DNA of 64,000 nucleotides from Lichenostomus cassidix (GCA_008360975.2 CM039182.1:17580324-17644323), one strand, 5' to 3'. Positions 28,601 through 38,707 are shown, counted from the stretch's first letter. Numbers and translations: made by a program. The notes: a model not told the origin generated them from the sequence alone.

Positions 28601-31476
28601 AACTTAATTAAATTCCCAATTTCCTATTTCTCCAGTTTGTTGAAGTCCCCCTGAATGGCTGCACAACCATCTGGTCTGTCAATCACTCCTCTCAATTTTG
28701 TATCCTCTGCGAACTTGCTGGGGCTGCACTCTGTCCCAACATTAAGGTCACTAATGAAGAGGTTAAACTATCCACCCAAGGATCAACCCCTGGAGCACAT
28801 TGCTAGTGCCTGACCTCTGACAGCATCTCATGCTGTTGATCACAACCCTTTGAGCCTGTCACTTCAGCTATTTCTCAGTTCATTTACACTATCTATTTAT
28901 CTTGTCTGTACTTCACCAGTTTACCTATGAGGATGTTACAAGAGACAGTATTGAAAGCCTCACTAAAGTCAGGTCAAATTAATATTTAGGCATTAATCCA
29001 AAGAAGGTGCTGATGTGCAGACAATTTCAGGAGCTGACTCCCAATTCATGCATTCCACTTTTTTTTAACATCAGTCTTGTGAATGAAGCCATTTTCAAAA
29101 ATACTCAGGTATCTATAGCTTTCTTTAACTGGTAACACTTCAGTATTTTCTCTAGGGATAATTTTAGGCTCCCCTTTCAATGTCTATGACCTAGCTGATG
29201 ACTGAATAATAATATTGTCTAGACCAAACTTAATGCAGATATCATATGAAGAGTTCCTATCAATCTATGCCAAATCTAGCATATTTTATCTGACTGAATT
29301 ACTGTCTTAAGTCATTCACATAGAGATAGAGGCTTAAAGCAATGTTTTTCCTGTCACAGACCAATTCTCAGAACAGAGAATAGTAAAAGACAAATTATGA
29401 AAGGCAGAGAAAACAGAATCTTTAGGAATACTTTCTGAAACATGTAAGCAGTGGCTAGGCTAAGAGATGTGTTTCCCACCTGTTCCTAGAAATCTATTAA
29501 AAATTAGTGGTCATCTGCAATACCATATATTCTCAGAGCATTCCATGTGCACAAAGGCCCTCTTTTATAAGCCTATCCACATTATCTCAAGGCTTCTTTT
29601 CTTGGACTTGACATTTTCATAAACAGATTATCAATCAGAAGATAACAGCTAATACATCTTTTATTTTGTCTGCATCTCATTTCCTGCCATACCCAGGTGA
29701 AATTTAAAGTTTTCAGATTTGATTTTACACAATCATTTTTAACAATATTCTCATCATGGTAATATTTTCTTTATTAACAGTTACAATTAATCAATTATCT
29801 ATTTACATGTTTAATACTGTCTTAATATACAATGTGCAGGATTTTTTTCTCCTGCTAGGACTCTCAGAACAGATACGCTAGGCTGAAATACAGTAAGGGC
29901 AAAAACTATGCCAAAAGCTGTAGATGCCATCTGGAATTCACTCTTTCAAATTAGTTCCTTTCCAATAGTTTTACTGACTTTTTCTGTGTATTCTTAGGTA
30001 GTACCTAGTAGGCTGTACCACACTTCTTTTCTAGAAAATCTAATTGTATCTTTTGGATACAGAAATTGTGGGGTTGCATCTACTGATTTTCTAGCTATTT
30101 ACTGAAAAAGTCAACTTCTATTACTTCACTTCATCTGTATGACTTAAGTGTGTCTCATGCCTTTCAAACCTTTTCTGAGACTGCAAAGATACTTAGTTTT
30201 AATTCTTCAGGCCTGTTTAAATTAGCCTTATCCACATACACCTTCTTTGTGACTCCTGGTTTTCTAGATGATTTTATACAGATAAGTTGAAGTTTTATAT
30301 AATCTCCTTTTATAAGGATTTATTATCGATTTAAGATTATTAATTACATTTGTAATTTTCACCTTTCCACAGAGCAATTGGATAAATCTGATGTCAACTG
30401 CTATGCCTCCATGACATCATGGCTATTGGATATTATTGTCTCAGTCAAAACTATTTAGCTTATTTAATATTGAAATTGTAATGTAGTTTTTGCTGACTAA
30501 CTTTCCTGTGACCTTTGAAAAAGCTCTTGCAGTACTACAACTATTTACACATAAATCCATTGTTTTTTACAAACAGTATACTGAACTTTGCATTTAGTGG
30601 GACTCCCTCTGTGGGACTCATTGAGGTCCCCATTTTCATTAATTTGGTTGTTATTTGGCACAGAATTTATACTACACTCTTTTCAATGTTTCTGCATTTC
30701 TTCTACTTCTTTCTGAATAGAACAATTAAACTGTAAAAAATAGTTCTATTTTGAACATTTATCTTCTTGGGGGTCTCTTAATACCTTATGAATTTACAGA
30801 AACTCTTGAAAAGTGTGCTAGTGTTAGACTGTTAACCTCCACCTTTTGAAAATGAAAAGTTACACTATCACCATCATTCTATATTTGGCTTCAACTCTTG
30901 TATTTTTCACTGTACTTCCAATGACAACAGAAAAACCTAAATTGCCTGTAAAGACTGTGCATATTTGCAAAAGAGCCAGAGTATGTAGTATTATTCAAAA
31001 TATTTGTCAAATTTTGTATTCAGTAAAAAACTCTGCAGATCCATCTAGGTTCTTAACTCTTTCATCCTTAAAGAAAGAGAATGTCTTCACAGTTGAAAAG
31101 ACAGGCAGATTTCAGGTCACTCTTCTCCTTTCTCCTTTGATTTTTACAAAGAGAAAGCTAACACTGTTCTTCAAATAAGAAGCCTGGATTGTTTCATACA
31201 TTGCTGTTTGCAATGCCTGCCAAAGACAACAATCTCTACAAAGAACTACACAAGCCCAGTCACTCTGGTTTGTATGCTGTCCAAGAAAAGCAGAAACAGA
31301 GTCATCTTTAAAAGCCATTTTTAGAATAATGTGGGTAAACTAGGAGAATAAGGAACTATGTAAGGATGGTAGAGCTGGGCCTATAATTGTGTAATGTTTA
31401 TTTTATAGCACATAGCTGTTTATAAACTTACCACATCCTGGGGTGGAGACTCTTCCTTCTTTACTTTTTTACCCAT
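11053..31476 (-). CDS. ARMC3: ARMC3, armadillo repeat protein (5' half, nine coding exons)
   Basis: Spliced gene read right to left; 1172 coding bases give 390 residues plus two bases of the next codon. Exons: 31432-31476, 22896-23013, 20797-20922, 19650-19718, 19149-19324, 17631-17825, 16826-17009, 11284-11436, 11053-11158. Every border is AG/GT and all phases agree. The product starts MGKKVKKEE and then runs through armadillo repeats; ELDVTNSL, GGLEPLIRLL, SEYPVIQLLAL, GGLKKLLSF, KNAAKAITKAAYD and GIPQLVQLL closely match mammalian ARMC3 as I remember it. ARM repeats stack into a superhelical protein-binding scaffold. Family knowledge: ARMC3 is enriched in testis and ciliated tissue and is linked to the sperm flagellum. 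The C-terminal half is off the left edge. No frameshift or stop interrupts the read exons, so the gene looks intact here. Confidence 0.96.
11159..11283 (-). other. ARMC3: ARMC3 short intron (125 bp) between coding exons 8 and 9
   Basis: Bounded by donor GTAAGT and acceptor TTTCAAAG. By far the smallest intron read here, in a gene whose introns otherwise run from 325 bases to 11 kb. Confidence 0.9.
11284..11436 (-). CDS. ARMC3: ARMC3 coding exon 8
   Basis: Acceptor CTCATTTAAAG at 11437, donor CCAGG|GTAAGT at 11283. Codes residues 305-355: EIRKILHWEEVEKFLVSLL, NDEVKVAASQAISAMCENID, CVLGVQG. It keeps the family's EVEKxLVxLL and AASQAISAMCEN cores. The linker before GIPQL differs from the mammalian one (KCVLGVQ rather than a DFF-type sequence). 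Confidence 0.94.
11590..11650 (-). mobile_element. CR1 LINE 3' tail fragment
   Basis: TGAGTTGGAAGGGACCTAC followed by a CCAACTCCTGG-type segment is the antisense of the CR1 3' end. Only the last 60 or so bases are clear; sequence beyond that has decayed. Same orientation as ARMC3. Confidence 0.75.
16560..16656 (+). repeat. (CATATA)n / (CA)n / (TA)n microsatellite
   Basis: Starts with TATATATATG, passes through a CA run near 16577-16587, then has several CATATA units at about 16608-16643 and ends in a TA run. The open frame across it (VYTYTYTY pattern) is a product of the repeat, not a gene. Confidence 0.9.
16826..17009 (-). CDS. ARMC3: ARMC3 coding exon 7
   Basis: Acceptor TTTTTAATTAG at 17010, donor GACT|GTATGT at 16825. 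Codes residues 244-304: ELSDLHIDTLAVLGNCLND, QMTGGLKKLLSFLEEST, VPDIQKNAAKAITKAAYD. Ends in phase 1. The closing KNAAKAITKAAYD is one of the strongest ARMC3 identity marks in the window. Confidence 0.96.
17010..17630 (-). other. ARMC3: ARMC3 intron between coding exons 6 and 7
   Basis: 621 bases, AT-rich, no repeat or other feature recognised apart from an A-rich stretch next to the acceptor side. Confidence 0.9.
17631..17825 (-). CDS. ARMC3: ARMC3 coding exon 6
   Basis: 195 bases, phase 0 at both ends: acceptor ATTGTAG at 17826, donor AATGAT|GTATGG at 17630. Codes residues 179-243: DFQNRAAVRELNVIPPLLRL, SEYPVIQLLALRTLEVISRD, EENDGLDCILNILEND. In-frame length makes it a possible cassette exon, though nothing in the sequence shows that it is skipped. 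Confidence 0.96.
17826..19148 (-). other. ARMC3: ARMC3 intron between coding exons 5 and 6
   Basis: 1.3 kb. Contains a 147-codon minus-strand open frame (18325-18768), one of the longest outside the CpG island; it is Cys/Leu/Ile-rich with no recognisable domain and ends in AT-rich sequence. Probably a chance frame. Confidence 0.85.
19149..19324 (-). CDS. ARMC3: ARMC3 coding exon 5
   Basis: Acceptor CCCCACAG, donor GTACAG|GTAAAG. Codes residues 120-178, including EDVVIHEFTTLCLAYM, KVKVFEEGGLEPLIRLL and SPDPDVTKNSLECIYLLVQ. This is a complete and very typical armadillo repeat with Gly-Gly-Leu-Glu-Pro-Leu at helix 1. Ends in phase 0. Confidence 0.96.
19325..19649 (-). other. ARMC3: ARMC3 intron between coding exons 4 and 5
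   Basis: 325 bases, no repeat or element seen. Confidence 0.9.
19650..19718 (-). CDS. ARMC3: ARMC3 coding exon 4
   Basis: A small 69-base exon, phase 1 at both ends, with acceptor CATTTTAG and donor GAAG|GTACCT. Codes about residues 97-119 (HDVKNLLRELDVTNSL, LLAPE). Its length is a multiple of three, so skipping it would keep the frame. The match to the mammalian segment around RELDVMNS is close. Confidence 0.94.
19719..20796 (-). other. ARMC3: ARMC3 intron between coding exons 3 and 4
   Basis: 1.08 kb, AT-rich, no recognised repeat or second gene. Confidence 0.9.
20797..20922 (-). CDS. ARMC3: ARMC3 coding exon 3
   Basis: Acceptor CTTTTCAG at 20923, donor AATC|GTAAGA at 20796. Phase 1 at both ends. 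Codes residues 55-96 (GDENKVTLLGLGAIEHL, EDPIVRRNAVMVLGIMASN), an armadillo repeat with the usual Gly-Ala-Ile start of helix 1 and the RRNA motif of helix 3. Confidence 0.95.
20923..22895 (-). other. ARMC3: ARMC3 intron between coding exons 2 and 3
   Basis: 1.97 kb, AT-rich, without a recognisable transposon or conserved frame. Confidence 0.9.
22896..23013 (-). CDS. ARMC3: ARMC3 coding exon 2
   Basis: Acceptor TTTGTAG at 23014, donor AAAAG|GTTAGT at 22895. Codes residues 16-54 and the first base of 55: FDPLLIESKAP, VVLMLSSPENEVLAKACDALYKF. This is the first armadillo-type helix set. The donor has T rather than A or G at intron position 3, a mild departure from consensus, but the reading frame joins cleanly to exon 3. 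Confidence 0.94.
25265..25500 (+). mobile_element. CR1 LINE, 5'-truncated, plus orientation
   Basis: About 235 bases of CR1 3' end. The part GCACTGGAACAGATTGCCCA codes the conserved HWNRLP-type stretch of the ORF2 C-terminus, and the element ends in two copies of GATTCTGTGATT at 25487-25500. It is opposite in orientation to ARMC3 and nearly identical over its 3' 190 bases to the copy at 36.7 kb, so both are from one young subfamily. Confidence 0.9.
25891..25970 (+). repeat. GT-rich tandem repeat, about 21-bp unit
   Basis: A unit of the form TTTGGGGTCTTTTGGTTTTGG is repeated about three times and then grades into a T run. It is strongly strand-asymmetric (G and T on plus, C and A on minus). 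The open frame giving GFGLGSFGFGLGSFGF is a by-product. Confidence 0.8.
26010..27850 (-). mobile_element. old CR1-type LINE (ancient amniote subfamily), antisense to plus strand
   Basis: Several blocks in order look like the antisense of old CR1 elements shared by turtles and birds: a GTCAGACCAAGGACCCATCT block at about 26028, a GATATTCCCCTTCACAG block near 26430, TTTTTGAGATGGAAACATCA near 26568, CTCTCCATTATGAAATCTGA near 26791, TTTTATAACCAGACATTATT near 26844, and GATTTGCTGCTAGTTATTGC near 27454. The blocks are diverged with many indels. Assignment is from memory of the repeat family, so the exact subfamily is open. Confidence 0.6.
27883..28980 (-). mobile_element. CR1 LINE with reverse-transcriptase fragment, minus orientation
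   Basis: Read on the minus strand from 28980, it gives CR1 ORF2 pieces in order: an AFDTVS-like palm entry, a region just upstream of the catalytic box with [13 protein letters not shown] remains, FAEDTKL at 28693-28713 (the usual FADDTKL box with its first Asp changed to Glu), then RYRLGDDQLENSF and NLVILVD near 28.5 kb, and a decayed 3' part to 27.88 kb. Stops and frameshifts throughout: a dead copy. Confidence 0.85.
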
Positions 31477-31477
31477 T
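31432..31477 (-). CDS. ARMC3: ARMC3 coding exon 1 (start codon)
   Basis: The ATG lies at 31476-31474 and the exon codes 15 residues, a lysine-rich leader (MGKKVKKEESPPQDV) like that of mammalian ARMC3. It ends in phase 0 at the donor GTG|GTAAGTT. Only one base (31477) separates the ATG from an AG (31479-31478) that follows a long T-rich tract. That is a typical 3' splice site, so this is not the first exon of the mRNA; the 5' UTR must come mainly from an upstream exon. The ATG is the obvious start because the leader matches the family. Confidence 0.93.
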
Positions 31478-33779
31478 CTAAAAACAAACAAACAAAAAAA
31501 TAAAAGCAGACAAACAAAGTCCCTTCTGTGTTTTAGGAATCAGTTTACCAGTGATTTAGGAAAGCTTGTAAGACAGACTTGCCTATTCGTTTGGCCCACC
31601 AAATCAGTCTGAAGATTTCTTTGACATAGTAATTTCTATACAGAAAGTAGTGCCTGTTTGTAGCATTTGGTAAAATATATCTGTCAACAACGTACATAGC
31701 TAAAAAGGTCTGAGACATCGCAGGCTCAGGTTGCAATGTGGTCCAAGTACATAGAACATCCCTTTCTGTAAATTAGTTTTATCTGCATCTATAAATCATA
31801 TATGAACTTGAAAGTCCTTTTAGGGTATTTCCCCATGTTTGTCTATACATTCTATGTTGGCAAAAATTCCATTCAACTGCAGAATATACAAGTAAGTTCT
31901 GCCTTGACAACATCATTCAAATACAATTTGAATTCTCTGTTCATATTTCACAGGAGACAAAATTCAGGTCTGCAGATATTAAGAAACTGTTCTGCACAGT
32001 ATAAGTTTCACTGATTTAAAAAAGTTACATTTATTTACACAAAATCCAGCTTTTCTTCTACTTTTTTTTTTATTAGCACATGTGCACATAACCAAAAAGA
32101 ACTTCTCAGCTGCATCTAATAGCAGCTTCTGAAGCATATGGATGTAATACCTCATGTGGACCTAATTTCACGTGGCTTGCAAAACTTCAGCAGAGCCTTC
32201 CCGTTAAGGTACAAGCAAAAGTAAAGGGCAACATGAGCCACTAGCACTAGCTATGCATAGAACATAATCCAAGTTATGCCAAACTCAAGTTTGTTTTAAC
32301 ACTGTGTAAAAGTGAAATGTGCACCGTTAGTACCCCTTGTTAACCCCTTGTTAATAGCAGGTTAGTTCTCAAAGGGAGACCACACATTCACCCTCAGGGT
32401 TTGCTGAGAGCCTCCCTCTGGTATAAGAAACTATTTTCTAGTGCAGCATGAGCTGTAGCCTGGCTGGTTACAAAAGTCAAGGCTATTGTTTGCTGTGTTC
32501 AACAAAAATTTGGAGCTCTTCTTGAATTTTCCAGGTACTGTTCCTCTACAAGACTCTACAAATAAAGTGTAACACAGCACTAATGAAAGCAGTTGATAAG
32601 CATATTCTAAAAACAGATCTGAAACTTAAAACTTCATAGGCAGGTCACTAGTAACTAACAGTTTTGAGAGAAATATCCATACAACCAAAGATTTTTCATT
32701 TCCAATCTGCTTACCCTTGTGCATCTGTACACATTATAAACACATATGAACCACAAACACACAAATTCAGTGTTTCAGAAAGCACAGCTTTGGCAAGAGA
32801 CAAACTAACTTATATAAGAAAAAGCGTAACGACAAATTACTAACAGTAAGTAATACTCAGTAAGTGTGATGGACATACTACCTTCTGTTTTATGCAGTTG
32901 CTGTAGAAAGTAAGAATCATGCACAAATAGAAGAATCAGATTTGGACAGACATTGAGGAAATCTGGGTTATTTAAATTGTGTTAAATCCTGGTATGGAGA
33001 TAAGAACACTTACTTAGAATCACTCAGTTCAGCTCAATTAATTTCATATATAAATTAAGCCGCACTCATGAAAGGCAACTTTAATTCTGAGTGAGTTTAA
33101 TTAAGTTTAAACCAAATAATTTTAAAAGTTAATTAATGTAAAATTATTTATAATGCCGTATAATTAATGTTCTCAGATTCAAATTATATATATTTCACGA
33201 CCAAGAATAACTAAGGATTTTAATGGCAAATGTTTCTTCACTCTGTATAATTACATCCAACTTCTGAGCACATTTTTCAGAAACTTTTACATATTTTTAA
33301 ATGTTCAGAAATATTTGGTTCCATTAAAAAATTAATTTAAAAAGCAGTATGTTTTTTTGTTTCCATAAAGCTCTCTTTATTCAGTCATCATTCTCTGACT
33401 TGATGGAATTATGCACACAGAATTCTTTGGTTTACTGATAATTAAAAATGTGTCTTCTTCATTGAACTGTAATTATCACAGACAATCAATGTGTACAGGT
33501 ATTGATCCACAAAAAAACTTTTTTATTCAAATCCCTTTCTCTCCACGATAATTGCATGTTGTCTTTTTCTCAGTAGGCTTATTGTATGACTATCTTTGAT
33601 TCTCAGTTTACTAATCTCAATATTTAGAATTTGGAAAACAATTGTAGTAGTGCTTAAATTTTCTGATCCATCAAATGCTGATTCAATGTTACCTGAAAAA
33701 CTTATTTTAAAAATGAAAACTATTCACTAGTAATTAGGTGTAATTAAATTAATTAATTTCTGGAGACACTGGCTGCTCA

Positions 33780-34205
33780 TGGCTTGGCTGGGTTTACACT
33801 TTGCTGGTTATAAAGCTGTCAGGACAGCCAGGCCCAGAGGGTGTTGGTGAATGGAATTGCATCCAGCTGTCTCTGGTCACCAGCGGAGCTCCCCAGGGCT
33901 CAGTGTTGGGCCCAGTTCTGTTTAATATCTTTATCAATGATCTGGACAAGGAGATCAATGGCACCCCCAAGAGGAAATGGCCTCAAGTTGTGCCAGGGGT
34001 GGTTTAGATTGGATATTAAGAAAAATTTCTTCACCAAAAGCGTTGTCAAGCATTGGAACGGGGAAGTGCTTGAGCCACCAGTCCTGGAGCTATTTAAAAC
34101 ACATGTGGTGCTTAGGGACATGGCTTAGTGGTGTGCTTGGCAGTGTTAGGTCAACAGTTAGACTCGCTGATCTCAAAGGTCTTTTCCAAATGAAACAATT
34201 CTATG
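33780..34205 (+). mobile_element. CR1 LINE with internal deletion, plus orientation
   Basis: The first part codes [19 protein letters not shown] and FINDLDKEI, the reverse-transcriptase segment that normally leads into the FADD box. Soon after 33970 it jumps to the extreme C-terminal region ([23 protein letters not shown]) and a 3' end with CAATTCTATG near 34196. The stretch that should lie between (catalytic box and thumb) is missing, so this is an internally deleted copy. Confidence 0.88.
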
Positions 34206-36726
34206 TTTCTAAATCTTAAAGACAAAATAGAATTCTCATTTGAGCAATATCCTCCACTTCATGTCTTGCATATTGCTAGAATCATAGAAGCACACCTTTT
34301 CTACATATGTTTTCTGAGATTAAAGGGTTGATTGTTTTAAATCATGTAGAGCCAGAGGTAATAAAGTACTTTGACCTAACAGATGTAGCCAATGCATAGT
34401 CAAGCAATCTATGAAGTTATCATCCTATGCTACTTCCTGTCCTTCACCTGGAATTTATTGCCTCCGTGGTAGACAAACTAGCCTGCTTTACTTTCCTCCA
34501 ACCCAGTTTTAGTGCAGTGGTGCAATCAGGTGGTGTCTCTCAACCAGCAGGACAGTCATTATGTCTAACCAAATCCCCATTCCAAAACCACAATCCCCAA
34601 CACTCTCTCTCAGCTCTGGCTATTCTTAGTGCCTGAGCTCAGTAGGCACTTCCCTGTTTCACTCTGAGCTTTAGGACCTCCAGCTTTCCCATAGGACCAG
34701 AATCCCACCAGTGTGAGTGTTCTAAGTTAAACTTGTATCCAGAATCTATGAGTAGTGTTTGCTAAACTTAATTAAGCATCAGCACTAAATTAGTCACTCT
34801 GCTTGATAATTGATGGAGATCTAGTCAGCATATCCAACAGCTCTCAAGGCAGATTCATCCTAAAGAAGGTATCCAAAATGGCATTGCACCTTAAAAATAA
34901 CTACTTTTTGCTTGGACTAAAATCAGAGTTTAGAGTGGTTAGCCCATGTATTTACATTTACATTGACATCTAAGTTTGTGAGCTAAGTTTATCACCCCAT
35001 TTCTCCACATGAATCCACATGCCAGGCCAGGCCTGGCAGACACTATCATAGCAATCTGAACATTAGCAGAACCAGGCATACAATAAAACACAGCCACCTT
35101 GTCTTTTTTGAAATGGCTGCAGAACAGGCACATCTCCAGTAATATCTCTATGACCAGAACATTCTGCCTGTAAGTGGAAAATGATTTTGAGTAAGGTCAT
35201 AAATGTGGATTTTTTGGTTCAAAGTGGAACCCTCTAACTTCTTGACTATTTTATTAAGAACTCACATCTCTGCCATGTCAAATAAAATAAGGAAAATTTA
35301 TTTCGTTTTGGAAAGGGTTGCTGCAGATGCCTGCTCAGAGGAGCAGATTCCAAGTACTAGATCATAAGATAATGATGGCCCTTATCCCTGTACTTATTTA
35401 ATTTTACTGTCTTGCTTTAATGTGAATAGTTGCTTTTCTCAGTGTGAATAGTTTCTTAGATTGCAAATCTGAGATACCCACTTATTTCTAGTCACTACAC
35501 TTAAAAAAAACAACCCAATAAAACACAAGAATGATGGCTAGCAAGTAAGCTTTAATAAAAAAAGAATCTATAAATCTTACTTTAAAATATGACAAAAGTC
35601 TTGTGGTTGTTTTTGTATTTGAAATACTGAAGTCTTATAAATACTTCCTTTACACCATCAGACCCCCATTGCACACACTTAAAGAACATAATATTTCCTG
35701 GTTTTAAGTCAGACAATGCATTTAGAAAATACTACCTGTTCCATTTGCATCTTCTGTTTCCTAAAACCTTAAGTAATAGATGCAATAACCTTGGACCCTT
35801 CACATACTGCGAGAGCTGAGATGAAGAACAGGAATAAGTCAAAGGCATAGCCAGCTGTGGAACTTACTTCTTAATCAAGGAATCAAAGGTCTCTTCTGAG
35901 TGCAATTACCCCTGTGGAAAAGCAGTGCAAAGAGAAGGATTTAGAAATAGCTTCTAACCAGTTGTTTATTACATGATACGCTTTTCAAATTAACAGTCCA
36001 ATGTTTTAAGACAGTCTGAATTCATGTTATAACATCCTAGCCACAATTTTCAGGTTCTTAGTGAAAATGATGCACAAGTGAGATTCTTTTTGCCTTACAG
36101 GTGATCATTACATAATATCAATTTACTTGAGCAAGTTTAGGTGAAGCCTGGCTGTTTATTTTTGTCTCACAGAAAACAATTTTTTCTTCTGATAAGAGTG
36201 AAAATTTTCTATGAATTGATCATTAGCATTGATTATTTCAACTGTTTTTTGTATGGACCTTCTAGTACTGCAGTTTTCCAATACAATCAAAAGATAATCG
36301 TATCATCAGCAGACAATCTCACTCCTTTCTATAAACTAGTATGTTCTCTGTATGTCAGCTTAAATACTCTCCTCATTGCTCTCAGACAGCTTTGTCTTAA
36401 TTACCAGAACAATGTGGAATAGTCTTGAAACTCCTTTCTCTCTCCCAAATTCTTCTTTCATCTTTTTTTCTGCCTAACTCCTTAAATGTAGATCAACAGA
36501 CTCTCCTTTCCCTGTGTTGTAATGACAGTGCAAGCATTAGAACACTATTAAAAAACTTGGCTTCATAGAATAAGAGAGTTAAAAAGAGATAGGGGGTCCA
36601 ATTTAATATTCAGTTCCTGCAGATACAGATATAGATATATGTGCCATATGAAAATAATACATTATATGAAAGACCAATTAAGTCAAGGCCTTTGAATTTG
36701 CCCACTGTTTTATCTGTGTCCATGTG

Positions 36727-36977
36727 CATATTTGTCAAAAAATGAGGAGGAAGTTCCACCTGAATACGAGGAAGAGCTTCTTTACTCTGCAGGTGACCAA
36801 GCACTGGAACAGATTGCCCAGAGAAGGTGTGGAGTCCCCCTCACTGGAGAGATTCAAGAACCACCTGGATCCAATCCTGTGCCATGTGCTCTAGGATGGC
36901 CCTGCTTGAGCAGGGAGGTTGGACCAGATGACCCTGTGTACACCTTCCAACCTGACCCACTCTGTGATTCTGTGAAC
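36727..36977 (+). mobile_element. CR1 LINE, 5'-truncated, plus orientation
   Basis: Same subfamily as the 25.3-kb copy and differs from it at only a handful of positions across CACTGGAACAGATTGCCCAG to the CACTCTGTGATTCTGTGA end. It sits within an older minus-strand repeat region. Confidence 0.9.
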
Positions 36978-37699
36978 AAGAACAGTCTTCCACATGGCTG
37001 ATCAGTATCTAGCCTCCAGAATGCAACAGACAAATGTTTCTGATAAATGCATGAAACTAATCCCAAAAGTCAGATTTCCTCCATCTGTTACAGGGTTTCT
37101 ATTTCCCTAAAAAGTACCAAGGTTTAGATCTCCTAAAGTTTTTACATTCTTCCTAACAATAGTAGCTATTTTTACTGTCCACATAAATGCCTAATCCTTT
37201 TCATTCTTAGTCAGACATGCAACAGCACAGGTCCAATTGTCAAGTGTACTGTAAAAGGAATTACTCCTTAGATTTAAAAATATGCAAATAGTTGTAATGT
37301 GTTATTCAATTCAACACAATGACCCTTTGTTTTTCTATTACAACTTTAGTTACATGCCTTGCCTTGATCTTTTTTACCTTTATAACTCACTGTACATACT
37401 GATTTACATCCTTTCTAAGTTGTCTTAATATTTTTTTTTCCATATAGCTTTTCCAGACATGTATGTTTCCTGTCTCAGAGTCCCACTGTGACTGTTAAAC
37501 CTTTCTCAGATATGACGTACCTAAGCAGAACTACCATAATCAATTCTACAACACTACTGACTTATTCAAGTGACACTGTAACTCCCAGGGTATTTATTTT
37601 TACCCAATGTCCTCTGTGAAGATTTTCACTACATTATCCACATATAGAAAATGGTTCATTTCCTCAGTCGATCACAAGTAATTTAGATTTACTACTGAA

Positions 37700-37975
37700 G
37701 AGTATACTGTTCCAAGTATTCCTGAAAGTATAAAGTACATTGCTTTCATCAACAATGAATTTTATTTGTCATCGTGATACCAGTTCATCCAACTGCAGAA
37801 GAGCTCTCAGAAGTTTCTACAACTCTTCCTTAGTTGTAACAAAATTATTTTATTTCACCAGAAAATTTTTATTTCTCTATGTTATTGGTCACTTCCAAAT
37901 TATAATGAACATATTAAATAACATCAGACCTAAGATCTGTCCTTGGAGAATCCAAGCTGTGACAACCTGAATTAA
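37700..37975 (-). mobile_element. old CR1-type LINE fragment, antisense to plus strand
   Basis: AATGAATTTTATTTGTCATC near 37753 and a TAAATAACATCAGACCTAAG block near 37915, followed by a CTTGGAGAATCCAAGCTGTG segment, follow in order the antisense of the reverse-transcriptase region of old amniote CR1 elements. Diverged. The repeat may extend left towards 36.1 kb, with the 36.7-kb CR1 inserted in it, but I cannot show that clearly. Confidence 0.55.
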
Positions 37976-38589
37976 AGAGATTTTTAGAAATTACATGTGT
38001 GATTTTAAATGTCTGAAATGCATAGTGAAATCCCTCATCCCATGAGAAAGAGGCTAAAGAAAAATTGACTTAATCTAAACCAGATGAGAGACAGTAGTTA
38101 CACAACCCTTATCTGAGCTATAATAGTAGGACACTTCCCATTCAGAAGGCAAAGATGGTCTGACTTAGGAAGAAATACTAGTAAAAAATTAAAGACACTC
38201 CTAAGATTTTAGCCAGCTGTGCCAATCTACATGTCTTAAAATGAATGCCTCCTCCTGGCAGTTTCACAGGGACATCAGGGGAAAGGGACATTATGAAAAA
38301 GTGGACTTGTTCACCTCCCCATCACAGCCACTGTGTCGTTAATCCCACCAGATACCTATTACACTGTGTCTTAAAGCCTTAGATATTTTCTTCTCACCTC
38401 TCTCATTAAAAAGTTGTTCCACAAGCAATTGCTCAGAGTGTCAGGGACCTTTTCTTAATTTTTAATGTTCAGTTTACAGTTTGATGTATATGTGTCATGT
38501 CTGAATATTCATCAATTGCTTTCTTTGCAGGCACGTAGGAAAACATTATTTATAGGAAATGTTTATACTATACAATATATATTTACTAT

Positions 38590-38658
38590 ATTCCATACAT
38601 ACTATATATTATATTATATTATATTATATTATATTATATTATATTATATTATATTAAT
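38590..38658 (+). repeat. (ATATT)n pentanucleotide microsatellite
   Basis: About eleven or twelve near-perfect ATATT units followed by a degenerate TTAATTATTATATTAATT tail. A CR1 begins about 50 bases to the right. Confidence 0.93.
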
Positions 38659-38707
38659 TATTATATTAATTCCACATATATTTACAAATATAGAATAAGA
38701 ATTCATT

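Larger units (their letters stand above)
23014..31431 (-). other. ARMC3: ARMC3 intron between coding exons 1 and 2
   Basis: 8.4 kb. Holds a young plus-strand CR1 (25.27-25.50 kb), a T-rich run near 25590-25605, a GT-rich 21-bp tandem repeat (25.89-25.97 kb), an old CR1 (26.0-27.85 kb) and a younger CR1 with reverse-transcriptase remains (27.88-28.98 kb). From 29.0 to 31.4 kb the sequence is AT-rich and may be decayed repeat, but I could not assign it. Confidence 0.85.

Noticed and set aside
28284..28601. 105-codon plus-strand frame
   Set aside because: Shadow of the minus-strand CR1 ORF2 remnant (28313-28588).
29000..31300. Possible 5' continuation of the ancient CR1
   Set aside because: General AT-rich, T-rich look is similar, but I could not match blocks in order, so it is left unassigned.
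33801..34219. Four overlapping plus-strand frames and one minus frame of 68-95 codons
   Set aside because: They are pieces or shadows of a dead, internally deleted CR1, not host genes.
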